Assembly: GCA_012511315.1 (NCBI GenBank)
Contig: JAAZGI010000196.1
Location: 1 to 6,701, forward strand
From: Clostridium sp.
GTDB lineage: Bacteria; Bacillota; Clostridia; Clostridiales; Clostridiaceae
DNA length: 6,701 nucleotides
Direction: 5' to 3'
Part shown: positions 6,690-6,701 of the stretch, piece after piece
Layout of the letters: each line of letters begins with the position of its first letter
Position numbering within the stretch: position 1 is the first letter of the stretch
Made by a program: the position numbers and the translations under genes
Notes under the pieces: model-generated
The model's input: only the letters and a program-made list of their open reading frames with translations
What the model was told of the DNA's origin: nothing
Databases searched by the model: none

Positions 6690-6701
6690 GTCGTAAAAAT
6701 A

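Overview
The window looks like ordinary chromosome from a low-to-moderate GC member of the Bacillota (Firmicutes), probably an anaerobe or facultative anaerobe of clostridial type. The grounds are the uvrB-uvrA gene order, strong purine-rich ribosome binding sites, TTGACA/TATAAT-type promoter boxes, A/T-rich codon choice and an A-type flavodiiron protein. I cannot name a genus from sequence alone.

Layout: bases 1-1833 hold the 3' part of uvrB, whose first roughly 56 codons lie off the left edge. Three bases later, uvrA (1837-4869) begins in the same reading frame, so the two form a tight excision-repair operon. UvrA ends in an unusual 70-residue Lys/Ser/Thr-rich tail. A 98-base gap precedes an A-type flavodiiron protein gene (4968-6176, fprA-like), which has its own ribosome binding site and ends at a strong intrinsic terminator (6231-6266). 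Bases 6267-6522 hold no convincing gene, only short inverted repeats and an 11-codon open frame behind a near-perfect Shine-Dalgarno. A strong sigma-A type promoter (6523-6550) then drives a TPP (thiamin pyrophosphate) riboswitch (about 6557-6651). It is followed by an antiterminator/terminator expression platform (6648-6689). The regulated thiamin gene must lie beyond the right edge.

How the genes relate: UvrA and UvrB together find and mark bulky DNA lesions for UvrC incision. The flavodiiron protein reduces O2 and/or NO, which are sources of DNA damage and metalloenzyme damage in anaerobes. The adjacency therefore fits a stress-defence neighbourhood, but fprA appears to be a separate transcription unit, so a functional link is only inference. 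The riboswitch unit is independent.

I found no evidence of a new multi-gene system, mobile element, CRISPR array or RNA gene other than the riboswitch. The points most worth a second look are the UvrA tail with its tandem duplication and poly-A tracts, the same-frame uvrB/uvrA junction, the layered hairpins after fprA, and the start-codon-like sequence within the riboswitch.
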